Source of the DNA: Furcasterigmium furcatum
Lineage: Eukaryota > Ascomycota > Sordariomycetes > Glomerellales > Plectosphaerellaceae
Direction of reading: 5' to 3'
Length of the DNA stretch: 64,000 nt
Assembly: GCA_001599815.1 (NCBI GenBank)
Contig: BCIA01000002.1
Location: forward strand, 1,557,831-1,621,830
Part shown: piece by piece, positions 23,301 through 34,893 of the stretch
How the letters are laid out: each line of letters begins with the position of its first letter
Position numbering within the stretch: the stretch's first letter is position 1
Translations under genes and position numbers: made by a program
The notes under the pieces: model-generated
What the model was told of the DNA's origin: nothing
The model's database searches: none
Seen by the model: the letters and a program-made list of their open reading frames with translations, nothing else

Positions 23301-24353
23301 GCAACCGTGGAGCTTCTCTTGGAGAAAGGGGCGGACATCAATGCCAAAGGCGGTCCCTTCAGCAGCGCCCTCGAGGCTGCCTCGCACGCAGGTCACCAGT
23401 CGACTGTGGCGCTGCTCTTGAATCGCGGCGTGGAACTCGATTCCCACGACGGATTGTACGCAAGCGTTATTCCGACCGCCCTTTCGGAAGGCCGCCAGGA
23501 GGTTGCGAAGCTTCTCGTCAAGTTCTTTCTGGAAAAGGGGCCAGACCTGAGCCATGTTTTGCGGCTGGCTGCATGGGATGATAACACCGAGATTGCTCGG
23601 CTCCTCCTGGATGGCGAAGTCGATATCAACGCACCGGACGCCACCTTCGGCAACGCCTTGCAAGCCGCATCCTTTAAAGGCCAACAAGAGACTGTGAAGC
23701 TGCTCTTGGAGGATGGGGCGAATGTCAGTGCGTATGGCGGCTTTTTTGGTGACGCTCTACAAGCTGCCGCAACCGGAGGCCATGCTGAGGTTGTCAAGCT
23801 TCTGCTCAAATCATCTGGCAGCAATCCCAATTCTCGCAATGTCCTGGGTTGCACGCCACTTTTCCTTGCGTCGAGGTATGGGCATACCGAAACGGTTCGC
23901 ATTCTCATGGCACACAACGACATTGATCTGGCTGCCAAGGACTGGCATGGCTCCACGCCACTGTTCGCCGCAGTCAGGAATGGTCACCTTGAGGTAACCA
24001 GGCTTTTTCTGTCCGCGGCTGGAAGCACGGTCGAAGGTCGAGATGGCTTCGGCCGAGATCTAACGTGGTGGGCGCGTCGCATAGGGGCCACGGCCATCCT
24101 GGAACTCATGCAACATCACGCAAAGGTCAATGGCACTACCATCACAAACGATGACCCGAAAGAAGAGGCCACGGTTCCATTTGATGGGTCCTTCTCATGG
24201 TGTGATGCCTGCACCCTGAGTATAAAACCCGGTACGACTGGATATGGCTGCAAGATTTGTTCTGTTGGAGCATTTTGCGTTTGTGAGGAATGCTTTGGGC
24301 TTGGGTTTCGGTGTGGTAATTCATCTCACACGTTGATGCCTCGATACGTGTGA
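20305..24353 (+). CDS. NLR-like STAND protein: nucleoside phosphorylase - NACHT - ankyrin - ZZ finger
   Basis: Cytoplasmic fungal STAND receptor of about 1320 aa. Exons 20305-21280 and 21367-24353; the junction completes an Asp codon. The N-terminal PNP_UDP-type domain (about 1-320) includes YAVGWVCALPLEMAAA, FVLLVGIGGGAPS and the C-terminal FETEAAGL ... RGISDYADSHKN motif that contains the family's catalytic Asp. The NACHT domain has its P-loop (SANSGCGKS) near residue 403, Walker B (VFDGLDEC) near 502 and sensor FLVISRPDE. About ten ankyrin repeats span roughly 855-1240. The last ~55 residues form a ZZ-type zinc finger (WCDAC ... YGCKIC ... CVCEEC ... SSHTL). Start 20305 has context CCGCCATG; ATG 20257 adds 16 residues. 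In fungi such proteins are linked to non-self recognition and cell death. A PNP effector with a ZZ tail is the distinctive part. It appears intact. Confidence 0.93.
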
Positions 24354-24918
24354 GGAGCTGTCTTGCGATGAGTGGACAAGAATGTAGACGTCATTCGTTA
24401 TTGTCGTGTTAATTGCATTCGGAGCTCTGTGGAGACTCGCACACCGATGGGCACATCCAATACACATCCATTGAGAACCTCGTTGATTCTGTTCATTGAA
24501 GGCACTACACAGCGGAGGATATTTTATGTACGTGTCGGTGGGAATACGTCAACCTTTCAGCCGAGCCCAGCAATACTACCTACATCCTAGTCAGGGGATG
24601 CCTGGTAGCACGTCCTGAGTTGAAGCCCCTTTCACAGCGTGTAGTTAGGTGCGCAAGAAGGGGTACGCATGTTGTAGGATGGCAGAAGCCTATATCGAAA
24701 GCCCCGTCACATTCGCTCCAGGCACAAGCCATGTCAACAACGGCTCATGAGAACAGTTGAACCTCGCCTCTTAGCTTCTCCCTCTCAACATGGCCCCGAT
24801 TGCCTGACCACGCGGCAACGCTTGGAAATCCCCAACATTGTCTGAATCATGTTCCTGCCAGCAACTTTCACGGCAGAATGACCTTCCAGGTTGGGAAGGG
24901 AAGTCTTACCGTGGCCGC
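24354..24918. other. Spacer downstream of the NLR
   Basis: No supported gene. A TTTATGTACGT segment and pyrimidine runs are present but nothing diagnostic. Confidence 0.4.
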
Positions 24919-25224
24919 TTAGCAAGTGTCATTGGGCCACACAGAGTGCGGGCAGATGGGCGGGAATGGCGGAAGCGATGAGGTGCAACTCCGGTGGACA
25001 CATCGGCCTCCTTCGAGGCTCGCATCGCAACGCACATCCTGAAAGTTCGTCGTGCAGCCGCCTGTAGGCAATGTGAGGAATCATGGGTAATCTTCGTAGG
25101 TCGGTGTCCAAATTCGGTCGCACATTCCGGTTTGCCTCTTGGACACCTCTGCTCCCTCCGGGGTTGGAGCAGCCAGAGTTAGACCAAAGGCAAGCGGTGC
25201 CATGACGACGAGGGAGAGCTTCAT
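24919..25224 (-). pseudogene. Small secreted cysteine-rich protein ORF with in-frame TGA
   Basis: From ATG 25224 the frame encodes a signal peptide (MKLSLVVMAPLAFGLTLAA), a short pro-region ending in a Kex2-like Lys-Arg, and a short mature start with one Cys. TGA at 25083-25081 then stops it. The same frame continues open for 53 codons to TAA 24921-24919 with six more Cys, a pattern unlikely by chance. No GT donor/AG acceptor pair was found that removes the TGA and keeps this frame without losing the pro-site. It may be a disabled effector or antifungal-type peptide gene, have an unrecognised intron, or contain a sequencing error. The family is not recognised; size and Cys content are those of fungal small secreted proteins. 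Confidence 0.5.
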
Positions 25225-26172
25225 CTGGCTGAAAGTCTTGGTGAGTAATACCGTGGAAAGGCGAAGAGGATAATAATGTCCTAGGTGGAGCAGCCCTGAA
25301 CCATGGCTGAAGCGCACAGCATTCGCCTTTTATGTCCCGGGGCGCTACGGCGAAGATCATCCATGCACACTTCTTATCTTACTCTTGCCTAAATTCTACG
25401 GCTAATCTGGAACTGCTGAATTCGCTTCGTCACGCCTAGCTTCCCAGGGGCAAGTCAGATGTTGACTGGACTGTGCCGCTGATCCAATAATTTGGGCTAC
25501 CGTGCTGCGTAGTCCAAAACTCTAGTGGTTCCATCATTTGCAGCCAGGCAACGGCTCTCGAAATTCCGATGCCGGAAACGCTGAGCCACAAGCATTGGTA
25601 TATCTATTTGAACAAGATGTATGTTTTGTAGAGCTCAGGGGAATCCGTTGCTCACATGATGGATTGCAGTGCTGCGTACGTTAAGTCAAGCATCCACCGG
25701 CACAATCCACCGCAAGCAAGAGGCACCGTTAACATACGCGCCAAACATCTTTCTTCTAGAAACTGTTGATACGGACATGTGTCGCATATCAGCATGCATG
25801 AGCCACGACTTGAACTACTCTATCAAACTCAGCGCTGTGCGTGCAGGACGTGGGGGGCACTCTACCTGTGAGACATGGAGGGATCTCCAGGACGACAAAC
25901 TCCTCCTGGCTCACCCCGGACACGGCACGGCGTCCTCTTGTGCAACCCCAAATCCCACCTGCATTCTTTTGGCCGTGCAGCCGCCAGCCTGATCGCCTCG
26001 AATTGACTTTACCTCTTCGGGAGGGGCTGAGGCATGCCTGACCGCTTTCGCCAGAGCCTGACCGATGGAAGACGGGATTTAGATCTCTCCCCCGTTCGAG
26101 ATGATTTCCCTCTGCCAAACTCATCTCTCCTGCTTCTCCGGCTATCGGTCTCCCTGCTCATTGTATACGACC
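25225..26172. other. Intergenic region (0.95 kb)
   Basis: Between the small secreted ORF (minus) and the broken NLR (plus). It should contain both promoters. The last 80 bp before ATG 26173 are CT-rich, as in many fungal 5' leaders. No gene was recognised. Confidence 0.45.
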
Positions 26173-29100
26173 ATGGATCCTCTGTCTGTCTCCGCCAGCA
26201 TTGCTGGGCTCGTCACGCTCGCAGATCTTGTCTTCCGATCAACATCCAACTATGTCAGGAGCGCCCGGGGCTCGGACAAAGAGGTCGCAGCCCTGTTGCA
26301 AGAGATCCGAAATCTCTCTGTCATCTTGCACAACCTCTCTCTCGTCGCCTTTGATTTGGAGGCCGAGCAGACCCATGGACCGGCCACCGCTGAAGATGCA
26401 ATCAGTATTAAGCATCACCACCTGCACGACTGCCAGCAGGTCCTGCGACAGCTGGAGCAGGGCTTGGAAGACAAACAGTCCAAGATGGCATCTCATTCAA
26501 CCAGGGTCAAACTTCAGAGTCGTCATACGTGGCCTTTCTCGTTGGCCAAAACCAAGGAATTGCTGGAGGATCTGAGGCGCCACAAGGGGACGCTTGAGCT
26601 GGCCTTGGCAGCTGACTCGCTCAACAAGCTCAGGCTGTGCCTGTCTCGCCAGGACGAGGTTCACGATCGCGTCAAGGATATTCAAAGCACAGCCGGCAAA
26701 CTCCTGGACATCCAAACCCGGATCGCCATTGACAAGAAGAAGTCGGAAGTTCTGAAATTCTTTCTCAGGACGAACCCGCGAGACGAGTACGAGACCAACA
26801 TCAAGCTTCACCATCCGATGACAGGGCTTTGGCTTACGGAGGGCCCCGAATTTGATGAATGGTACACGACTCATAACTCGAGCATCTGGTGCACCGGCAT
26901 CCCGGGCGCCGGTAAATCGGTGCTTGCAGCCTGTATCGTCGAAGAGTGTCTTCGCCGCAGCGCTGGAGATCCCTCGACGGCAGTTGCTTACTTCTTCTGC
27001 ACCTACAGAAACATCAAGACGCATACTGCCTCTTCTATTCTCTCCTCGCTGTGTGCCCAGCTGGCGTTACAAAACGACAACGCATTCGCCATCCTTGAAG
27101 ACTACTACGACGAGCTCAAGCCACTCTTTCAACCAGCAAGGGACCCCTCTGACGACCGTTTGGCTAGCACATTTTGCAAGATGTCCGAGACTTTCCACCA
27201 AGTATACTTGATCGTCGACGGCCTAGACGAGTGCTCCGATTATGTGCAAGACAGCACCCATGCACTCGTGGCTCTGAGATGCCCAACCGGCGAAACTTCA
27301 CTCAAGATGGCTCTCTCCAGTCGGGATGAGATCATCATACGCCAGGAAATCCGACCATGTTTCCAGCACATCGAGATTGAGGCGCACACAGCAGATCTCC
27401 AACTGTATGTGGCAGCTGAGCTAGAAAGTCGTATCGCCTCCAGGAAGCTACGTCTCCGCGACTTTACCCTGAAAGACGTTCTTATGGCTCGGTTGGTCGA
27501 CGGTGCTAAGGGAATGTACGTTATTCAGGCAGTGGTTACGTTACGCTGGTTTATATGACTGCACTAACGAACTGATAAGGTTTCGATGGGTTGCTTGCCA
27601 ATTAGACCACATCTGCGAGCTGCCAACAGACAAAGCCCGAAGAGAGGCATTAGACAAGCTTCCACCCACGTTACCAGCATCATACGAGCGGATTCTGATG
27701 AGGGTCGACAGTTGCAATGAGGAAGTCCGATTCCTCAGTGCAAATAACACTCCTCGTTCTCGATTTGGACTGTCATCAAGACATGACCCTGCGACAAATC
27801 TGCGAGGTTGTGTCTTTATCGGATGATTCCAATGCTCTCCTTGACGATGAAGTCGTCGACGAGGAAGAAATCTTGCGATGGTGCAGCAGCCTCGTCCGCC
27901 GAACCAACGGGCAAGATGGCATTGAGTTTGCTCATTTCACGGTTCCTGAGTATCTCCGGAACGAGTGCGCTAGGAATCCAGCCCTGGGACGTTATAGCAT
28001 CTCGGGATCAAAAGCCCACCAGCTGATGGCAACTGCGTCCCTTCGATATCTCACCCTCGAGAACCACGAACGCGTCCCAGAAGCAACGTCACTCGAGATC
28101 GATAGAATCATTCACAGGGGGAACAGTGAATCGTTTTATTCACAAGCCGCACTTCGGTGGCCACGACGCGTCTTCGATTCCGGACTTAACCTCTCCTGCT
28201 TCGAGGTGCAGCTACGTCGTCTCTTCGATGTCAGGAAAACCCCCAGCTTCTGCATGTAGGCGATGGAGTTGATACGACATTGTCAGTTCGGACCTGAGGC
28301 TGCATGCATTCTCGGCGAATCACCCGGCATTTGCCGTTCGGAAGAGACAGCTCTTGAGCTCTTTTCGGCCGTCCTGAGACCGGATTTCACGCCATTACAT
28401 ATGGCAGCCGCCGTGGGATTGCCAGAAGTCTGCCGGTACCTTCTGGGTTCTGGATCCCATGCAAATTTGCGGAGCAAGTTCGGCACTCCGCTACATTGTG
28501 CCGTCGGATCATTCAACGTCTTCAGGCGGAATTCAACGACGGTTTCCCTGACAAATGGCAAAGCACATCGGAGTCATTGCCCCGAAGCCGTCCGCCAGGA
28601 AACCATACAGATCCTGATCGAAGGGGGCGCAAGACCTGACATCCAACTTTCAACGCCATTCTTCACAGCACCGGTGCTATCACTGGCCCTGGCTTCTTCT
28701 TTCCGCGGAGAAGGGTTCGCAATGGCCACGGATTTACTGCGAGCTGGTGCGGTGATTGAGTCGGAAGACCTGGAAGCTTTCCGTGCCAAATACCAAGAGA
28801 TTGGTTCAATGGGCATCACGTCGGGTCTTCGAGCGAGTTGGAACGATGGGCACGACCTCATACGATTCGCCCAGGCACTCCAGACTGGTTTAGGCCCCAC
28901 GGAATATGGCAGCCCTCAGCATGGAAGGGAGGAGCTTCAGCTCTTGGATGACACTCGCCGTCTCTTCAGAGGTTTGAGGTTAGAACTGCCCTGGAACAAC
29001 CCGTCCATTGAGCCTTGGGGAGACGAAATCAGCGATGAGGAAATATTCCGCTCGCTCAATGCCGTCATTGAAGCCAACGATGTGCGGTCCCTGCAGAGCT

Positions 29101-32100
29101 TTCTTCACAGCGGCCGGAGCAGGCTAATTCACTCTGCTGGAATCGGCACTCCACCCGACTGGACGGCTTTGCACTTGGCTGTATATGAGCAAGCTCTTGA
29201 CGTTCTTGAATCTCTCCTGGCCTTCGGCTTGGAAGTTGAGAGCACTACAGAAGATGGCAGAACTCCAGCCGCCTTATGCTGGGATGACGAAGATGGCGAC
29301 CTCTTACGGGTGCTTCTAGAACATGGGGCAAACACGTCTTCTCTCGACATTGAACGCAAGACCATCTGGCATCACGCTGCCGAGAATAATTCAGCCAGAA
29401 TATTGACGATTCTAATTGCCTTGGCACACCACGAAAGAGATCAAGCTTTGCGGACGGTTTCAACAGAAGGTCAGACGCCAATCTGCGCCGCCCTCGCCCT
29501 CGGCAACGAGGACGCCGTTTGCGTGCTCTTGGAGCACTGTACATCCGAAGGGTGCTGGAAGAGCAGCGAGTCCATCTTTGAGGGAGCTGCTCGCATGGGT
29601 TCTCTGAACGTGTTACAAACTGTCCTGGATAGTGACGTTACTGAGGACGGAATCAATGCTGAAATGCACAGCAGTCCCCTACACTCGCTTTCCTTGGATT
29701 CTTCTGTCGAAATGGTTGAACTTTTCAAGTTAAGATACAGCATGGAGCAGCGTCGCAAGGCCGATCACCGAACCCCTCTCGAGTTGTTACTGGAGAGAAC
29801 GGCAGAAGCTCAGTCTACCCTCGGTCCTGATGTGGTCCGGGCCATGGTCCCAACCAGCGCCTCTTTCGACGTCCAAGAGGCCAGAACTCTATGGGAGCTA
29901 GCTTGCCGAACCATGGGGACTCTTGAATTTCTCAGCCATTGCACTACCGAGCAGGGTCATAGTGTGTTCCATGCCCTGGAAGGCGCTGGGGTCTCGAGGG
30001 TTCTCCAGACGACTTCAGGGTTGTCACCATTCCTATACTTTTGCCAGACCGCAACAGAAGAGATTCCCAAGCTACTTGAAGAGTTGCTGCGGTCAGAAAA
30101 ACACCCAGGCAAATTGCTTGGGTGGAGGACGTTCTCTAGTGTCATTTGCCGCATTGCGGAAGGCGTCGATGACTGGAACACACTATCCGACACGACGGAC
30201 GTGGCCGGCCTATTGTCTCTGGCAATCTTGCACCAAGACGAAGTATTGATCAGGCTCCTGGTTGAGAACGGTGTCGATATGCACTCACGGGTCGAAAATT
30301 TCTCTCCGCTAGAGCTGGCCTGCCTCCCGGTTATAGGACTTGGTGGCAACGTGTTCGACTTTCTGGTTACACATGCAACCTCCTCAAGCACCACCATGAA
30401 GATGCATTCCGTCTCCAACTCTGGGCTCCTTTACGCTACAGCAGGCTTTGGCAATGTCCCAGGCTCAGCCTTCAAGCTCAAAAGACTGCTGGCGACAAGC
30501 ATCGACCACAACCTGCCATGTCCAAGGTATCACGGAACCCCCCTAATCTATCACATCCTCCAAGGCGCCACCAATACTGCAGAAATCCTTCTCAATCACG
30601 GGTCAGATCCCTGGGCCACCTTTTCTCAGACTTGGGAGTTTGATGCCGTGGTGGCTGCTGTATATACTGGACAGGTATCCACACTGGAGAGGATTGTGGC
30701 TCTGACCGGGACTGGTGCCCCCGACGACAAATGGACACGAACCTGGTCAGGCACCGTTTTGGGCCAACGATTTACCGGCGCGAACGCGCTCCACATAGCA
30801 GCTCTGTCGGGGCACGTCAACTGTGTTGAGTTCCTGCTGGACAAGGCGCTTTTGACTGACTTGGAGGCGAGGGATAGCGTCTTTGCGACCCCCTTGCACT
30901 TCGCGGCACTTCAGAATCATGACACAGTCTTGAAGTTCTTGGCCGCCAGAGGAGGCAATATCAATGCCACCGACAGCTATGGGGAAACGCCCCTACACGT
31001 TGCGGTCGCCCATCAGAACGTGGAAACCGTGGAAGCTCTCCTTCAACTGGGAGCTAAGCAGCATGCCACCAAAGCCGGATGTACTCCGCTCACCTACGCC
31101 TACTGTTCACAGAACTCAGGTATCATCAAAGCATTGGAAGGCTCGGTCTCGGATTCGCACAGCAAGATCACTGTCGTCACATCTCCACGTGAGCTACAAT
31201 CGCTTGCTAAACCCCTCAAGTCGCCATCTACCACGATGAACTAGTGTCCTGTCAGGGGATCTGCGCCGCAGGCTGCCCAGTGGACGTTGAGATGGTCCTT
31301 CCCGGAAGTGAACCCCCTCTGTCTGTCACCGCACTAGGACTGGCAATCTACTGCCAGCGAAGCATCGATATCATATTGTGGCTTCTAGAGAGCGGTGCCG
31401 TTGTCTCGGCTGACTTCCCCCAACCGTTACCCCAAGGGGGCGTTAACGCCCTTGAGCTGCTCCTGGGGTATGCTTCTGACGCAACTTTTGACGCGCTGCT
31501 GCCCAGGATGACAACGAAATTCCTCGAGGAAACCAACGCGGCTGTCACAGCTGTCCGCAAGCTTATCCACCACGCAGTACACCTCAGGACAGCTCTGCGG
31601 TTCGTCGCACTTCTGGAATTGGTTCATAAAGCATTCGAGATCCGAGACAGACATGTTGATTGGGATCTCATCATCAACAGCCCACAGGCAGATTCGCCGG
31701 TCCTCCAGCGCGCAGCTCATGTTGGAGACGCGGAAATGACAGCTGCCCTTATTAGACATGGCGCAAACGTCAACATGTGTACTACTATTACATGCACGTG
31801 GGATTACCAGACGCCGCTCCACTTCGCAGCCAAAAGTGGCTGCCACAAGACTGTCGGTCTCCTCTTGACACATGGAGCCTCCGCCGGAGCACGAGATTTG
31901 TTTGGTCGAACGGCTCTGATGGTTTCTTGTGCATTGCGGAACTGGGCCGTCTTCAACCTCCTCAAGAAAACGGTCCCTCCAGAGTCCCTCAAAGAGACAG
32001 ACGCCGGGAAGCAGACTCTTTTACACATGCTATGTCTCTCCGAGGGCCCTTATGACAAGAGAGCCGTACTTCATCTTCTGGAAGAGGGATTGAGTCTATA

Positions 32101-32641
32101 CGATCTGGACATTAACCGGAGGTCTCCGTTGCATCATCTTCTGGCTCGCCGCTCTTCCGTACTTCTTCGGTTCTTTCTCAGATTTTATCGTCATCTGGTG
32201 GACTTCTTACGAATGCCTCCGTGGCCTTGCGTCCGAGGCACGCGAGATGGATTCAGCCTCCGACCGACGGAATTGGCAGCAGTTTGCGTCACTCTGGAAC
32301 GGCACAGGAGTCTGTTGCGGCAGGAGGAGATGCAGCATCTTACGGGGATGGATAAAAATGGAGGTCATTCCCTGTTGTGCTGGGCGGTACTGGGTGGTGT
32401 TGGTGCAGTCGTGGGGAGGCTCGCGGCACTCGAGCCACAGCTGGTCAGCCACCGCTGCCGAGACCACGGGACACCTTTCCACGTTGCCTCGTCGCAGCAT
32501 CACCTAGACGTTGCAAAGGACCTTGTGCGGTGGCTAGACTTCCAAGGGATTCCAAGCTGGGATGAGCTGCTGGCCAGTTCTGCGTCTCGCGATTCTGAGT
32601 TCGTTCGATGGCACTTCGCTGGTCGGTATATGGAAAGATAG
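26173..32641 (+). pseudogene. HeLo-like - NACHT - ankyrin STAND gene, disrupted by frameshifts and a stop
   Basis: Once a very large (about 2100 aa) STAND protein. Exon 1 (26173-27515) encodes a HeLo-like/fungal STAND N-terminal domain (MDPLSVSASIAGLVTLADLV ...), coiled-coil-prone helices, and a NACHT domain with P-loop GIPGAGKS, Walker B VYLIVDGLDEC and ALSSRDE. An intron (27516-27579, AAG acceptor) leads to FRWVACQLDHICELP. Three lesions follow: a net +1 shift at about 27737 (frame changes between EEVRFL and VQITLLVLDLD); TAG at 28257-28259 where a Trp is expected before AMELIRHC; and a net -1 shift at about 31221 between LAKPLK and AIYHDEL. Ankyrin-type repeats (28.4-32.5 kb) read cleanly on both sides of the breaks. 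After TAG 32639-32641 the frame stays open to 32866, a possible fourth lesion. All domains are otherwise well preserved, so inactivation looks recent, unless these are assembly errors. Confidence 0.85.
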
Positions 32642-33176
32642 GGGATCTCGGCCTATGCTGCAGATGCCGCCCGAGTCATCGTGCCTTGGTCAGGTTTGTG
32701 GCTGGCCGAAGTTCCGCTGAGGTGGGAGTGGAGGAAGAGGCAGATGGAGACCATGTTGGAATATGCCCACAGGCGGCAGGATATCTTGAAGAGCCTGAGG
32801 GGGGTGACGCATCTTGTCGTGGACCTCAGATCTCAGTCGACACGGGGGTGGAGGAAGCTGAGCTGAGGGGCCCTTGGGTGCAGCTGCTTTTGCACCTGCT
32901 AGTAAGGCGCTCATGTGTCCCAAAATAGGTTGACAAGTCGAAATCTACGGCCTCCCATATCAAGAAGTCCATTCCGGTGACTTGTGGGGAATGTATTAGT
33001 AGCAGAGTGAAGGAGTCTTTGGACAGCAAGGTGGTCTAGCGGTCTGTAACAAGAAGAGACGTAAAATACAAGCTGAGCCCTGGCCCTCCAGTAGTTCCGG
33101 AGGCCGGAGGCACCCCTCATATAGCAGTGAACTGGATCCGACCCCAATCCCGTTCCGGCCATAACATGACATGGAC
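32642..33176. other. Spacer between convergent genes
   Basis: Holds the 75-codon in-frame continuation of the broken STAND gene (to 32866), then about 310 bp without a gene up to the transporter's stop codon. Both neighbouring terminators should lie here. Confidence 0.45.
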
Positions 33177-34893
33177 TTAGATGAGGTACCGGAAACCCTG
33201 TCCGGGTGTCCTGATCCCCTGAGCTAACTCTGCCTCTTCCTTCTCATCAAGCTTCTTATTCAACTTCTTAAGGTAGAAGTGCAGGACCGTAGCGGCAATG
33301 ATGGCGACGAGAGCCATTCCGGCGTTGACGCTGAAGGCCAGCACGAACTGTGGGGCTGCATCGTTGGGGTAGAGGTACGAGCCGTAGATACTGCAAATTG
33401 TCGCGAGAGCGTTGTTGAAGGCCAGGGCAGCTGCTCTCTTGGATGCCGGTCGGAAGATGGTATTCGCAGTCCAGACCATGGACATGTTGAAACCAGTATA
33501 CACGCCGGGCAGCATGAGCATTGTGCCGAAATAGCGTGGTCCGATGCCGGTTGTCGCAGACGATATAACGAATCCAATTAGAGCCGAAGCGATCGGAATG
33601 ACTGTATGCCAGTATCGTTCTTCAGTGCGGCCGGCATTCCACGCGACACCCGCGCAAACGATACAGGCTAGAAGGTAAGGCGGCGCCGTAAGCAGAAGAG
33701 TGGTGATTCTGTCTCTACCCATGCTGGCCACAATGGTCGGGAAAAAGCTGTTGATAGCAATGGCACTGGCGGAGCCGTAGACGACAACGACGAGGATCCA
33801 GTTCTTAGGATCCTTGATCAGCAGCTTGAAACCACCGACGAGCGACTCAGACGAGGAATTTGTCCAGTCCTCCTCGCCAGCCGCGTCTTCTTGCATTCTC
33901 CAGACTGCCATAGCGCGCTCTTCTTCTGTGAGCCACTTGGTGTTCGCAGGGAAGTCAGGCAGAATCCAGAAGGCACCAGCAGCGATGAGGACTGTCAGAG
34001 AGCCCTCGAGGATGAACACCCAGCGCCACGCCCGCAGTCCAGCCAGGCCGTCCATGCCGTCGAGGATACCGGCAGCGATGAGGCCAGAGAACGCGCCGGA
34101 GAGCATCGAGCCGCTGTAGAAGAGACCGGTACGGACACCGAGTTCTTTGCGGACATACCAAGCACTCAGCGTGGCGAGGGCACCTGGGTAAAAAGCGGCC
34201 TCGACGAATCCGAGCAGGAAGCGGGTCATCAGGAGCCCGACAAAGTTATTGACGGCTCCGCTGCAGGCACAGAGAACGCCCTGTTGCATTTTAGTGTTAG
34301 GAATTGGGCAAAGGGAGTCTGGAATATGGTGAAATGTGGTTCCTCAACGTACCCAAACTACCATACAGGCCGACAGATACGCGGCTGGGCGGCCGATTTT
34401 GTTGAGAAGCATGTTGGAAGGGACTTGCATGAGGATGTAACCGACGAAGAGGATCGAGACGCAGGTCTATATGCGGAGCCAGTTGTTAGAAAGGCAAATT
34501 TGTTCCTGCGTACTGGATGTCACCCCTTACCTGGAACTCGTTGGGACCCAGATTCAGGTCCTCCTCCAACCCACCAAGCCTAGCCGCTCCGATGGCGTTT
34601 CTGCAGGGGACATGAAGTATTAGCAGAATGTCCAAGCCATCATCTGATAGGGCCACGAACCGATCCAGGTAGTTCATGATATAGATGATAATCATGGTAG
34701 GGAGGAGGCGAGCGTCGACTTTGCGAAGCAGCCTTTTCTCAAGCGCCTGGAGCTCGTCTTGCGACAGACCCTGCAAGCATTCTGGCATCGCTCTTTGAGC
34801 GGCCGCAGCTTCGACCAGCTTGATGCTTCCTTGCTCGGCGTCCATCGGTGCCTCCTTAGAGTCACCAGAGGTGCGGTGGTTTTTCTGCTCCAT
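33177..34893 (-). CDS. MFS transporter, Dal5/allantoate permease-like (ACS family)
   Basis: Plasma-membrane organic-anion carrier, 506 aa. Inferred exons 34893-34661, 34600-34531, 34466-34353, 34280-33177; all junctions restore the frame. Landmarks: LEKRLLRKVDARLLPTMIIIYIMNYLDR (first helix), NAIGAARLGGLEEDLNL, VGYILMQVPSNMLLNKIGRPA, TRFLLGFVEAAFYPGAL, WVFILEGSLT, and the WTANTIFRPASKRAAALAF motif in TM10. Start 34893 (MEQKNHR...) is preferred over the in-frame ATG 34944 because of position and N-terminal composition. Its promoter region contains the ~95-bp tandem repeats at 35.2-35.4 kb. It is a lone transporter between two ankyrin genes, with no obvious metabolic partner next to it. Confidence 0.92.

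Noticed and set aside
33026..33110. tRNA-like A-box (GGTGGTCTAGCGGT)
   Set aside because: No matching B-box, anticodon arm or acceptor-stem pairing could be found downstream.
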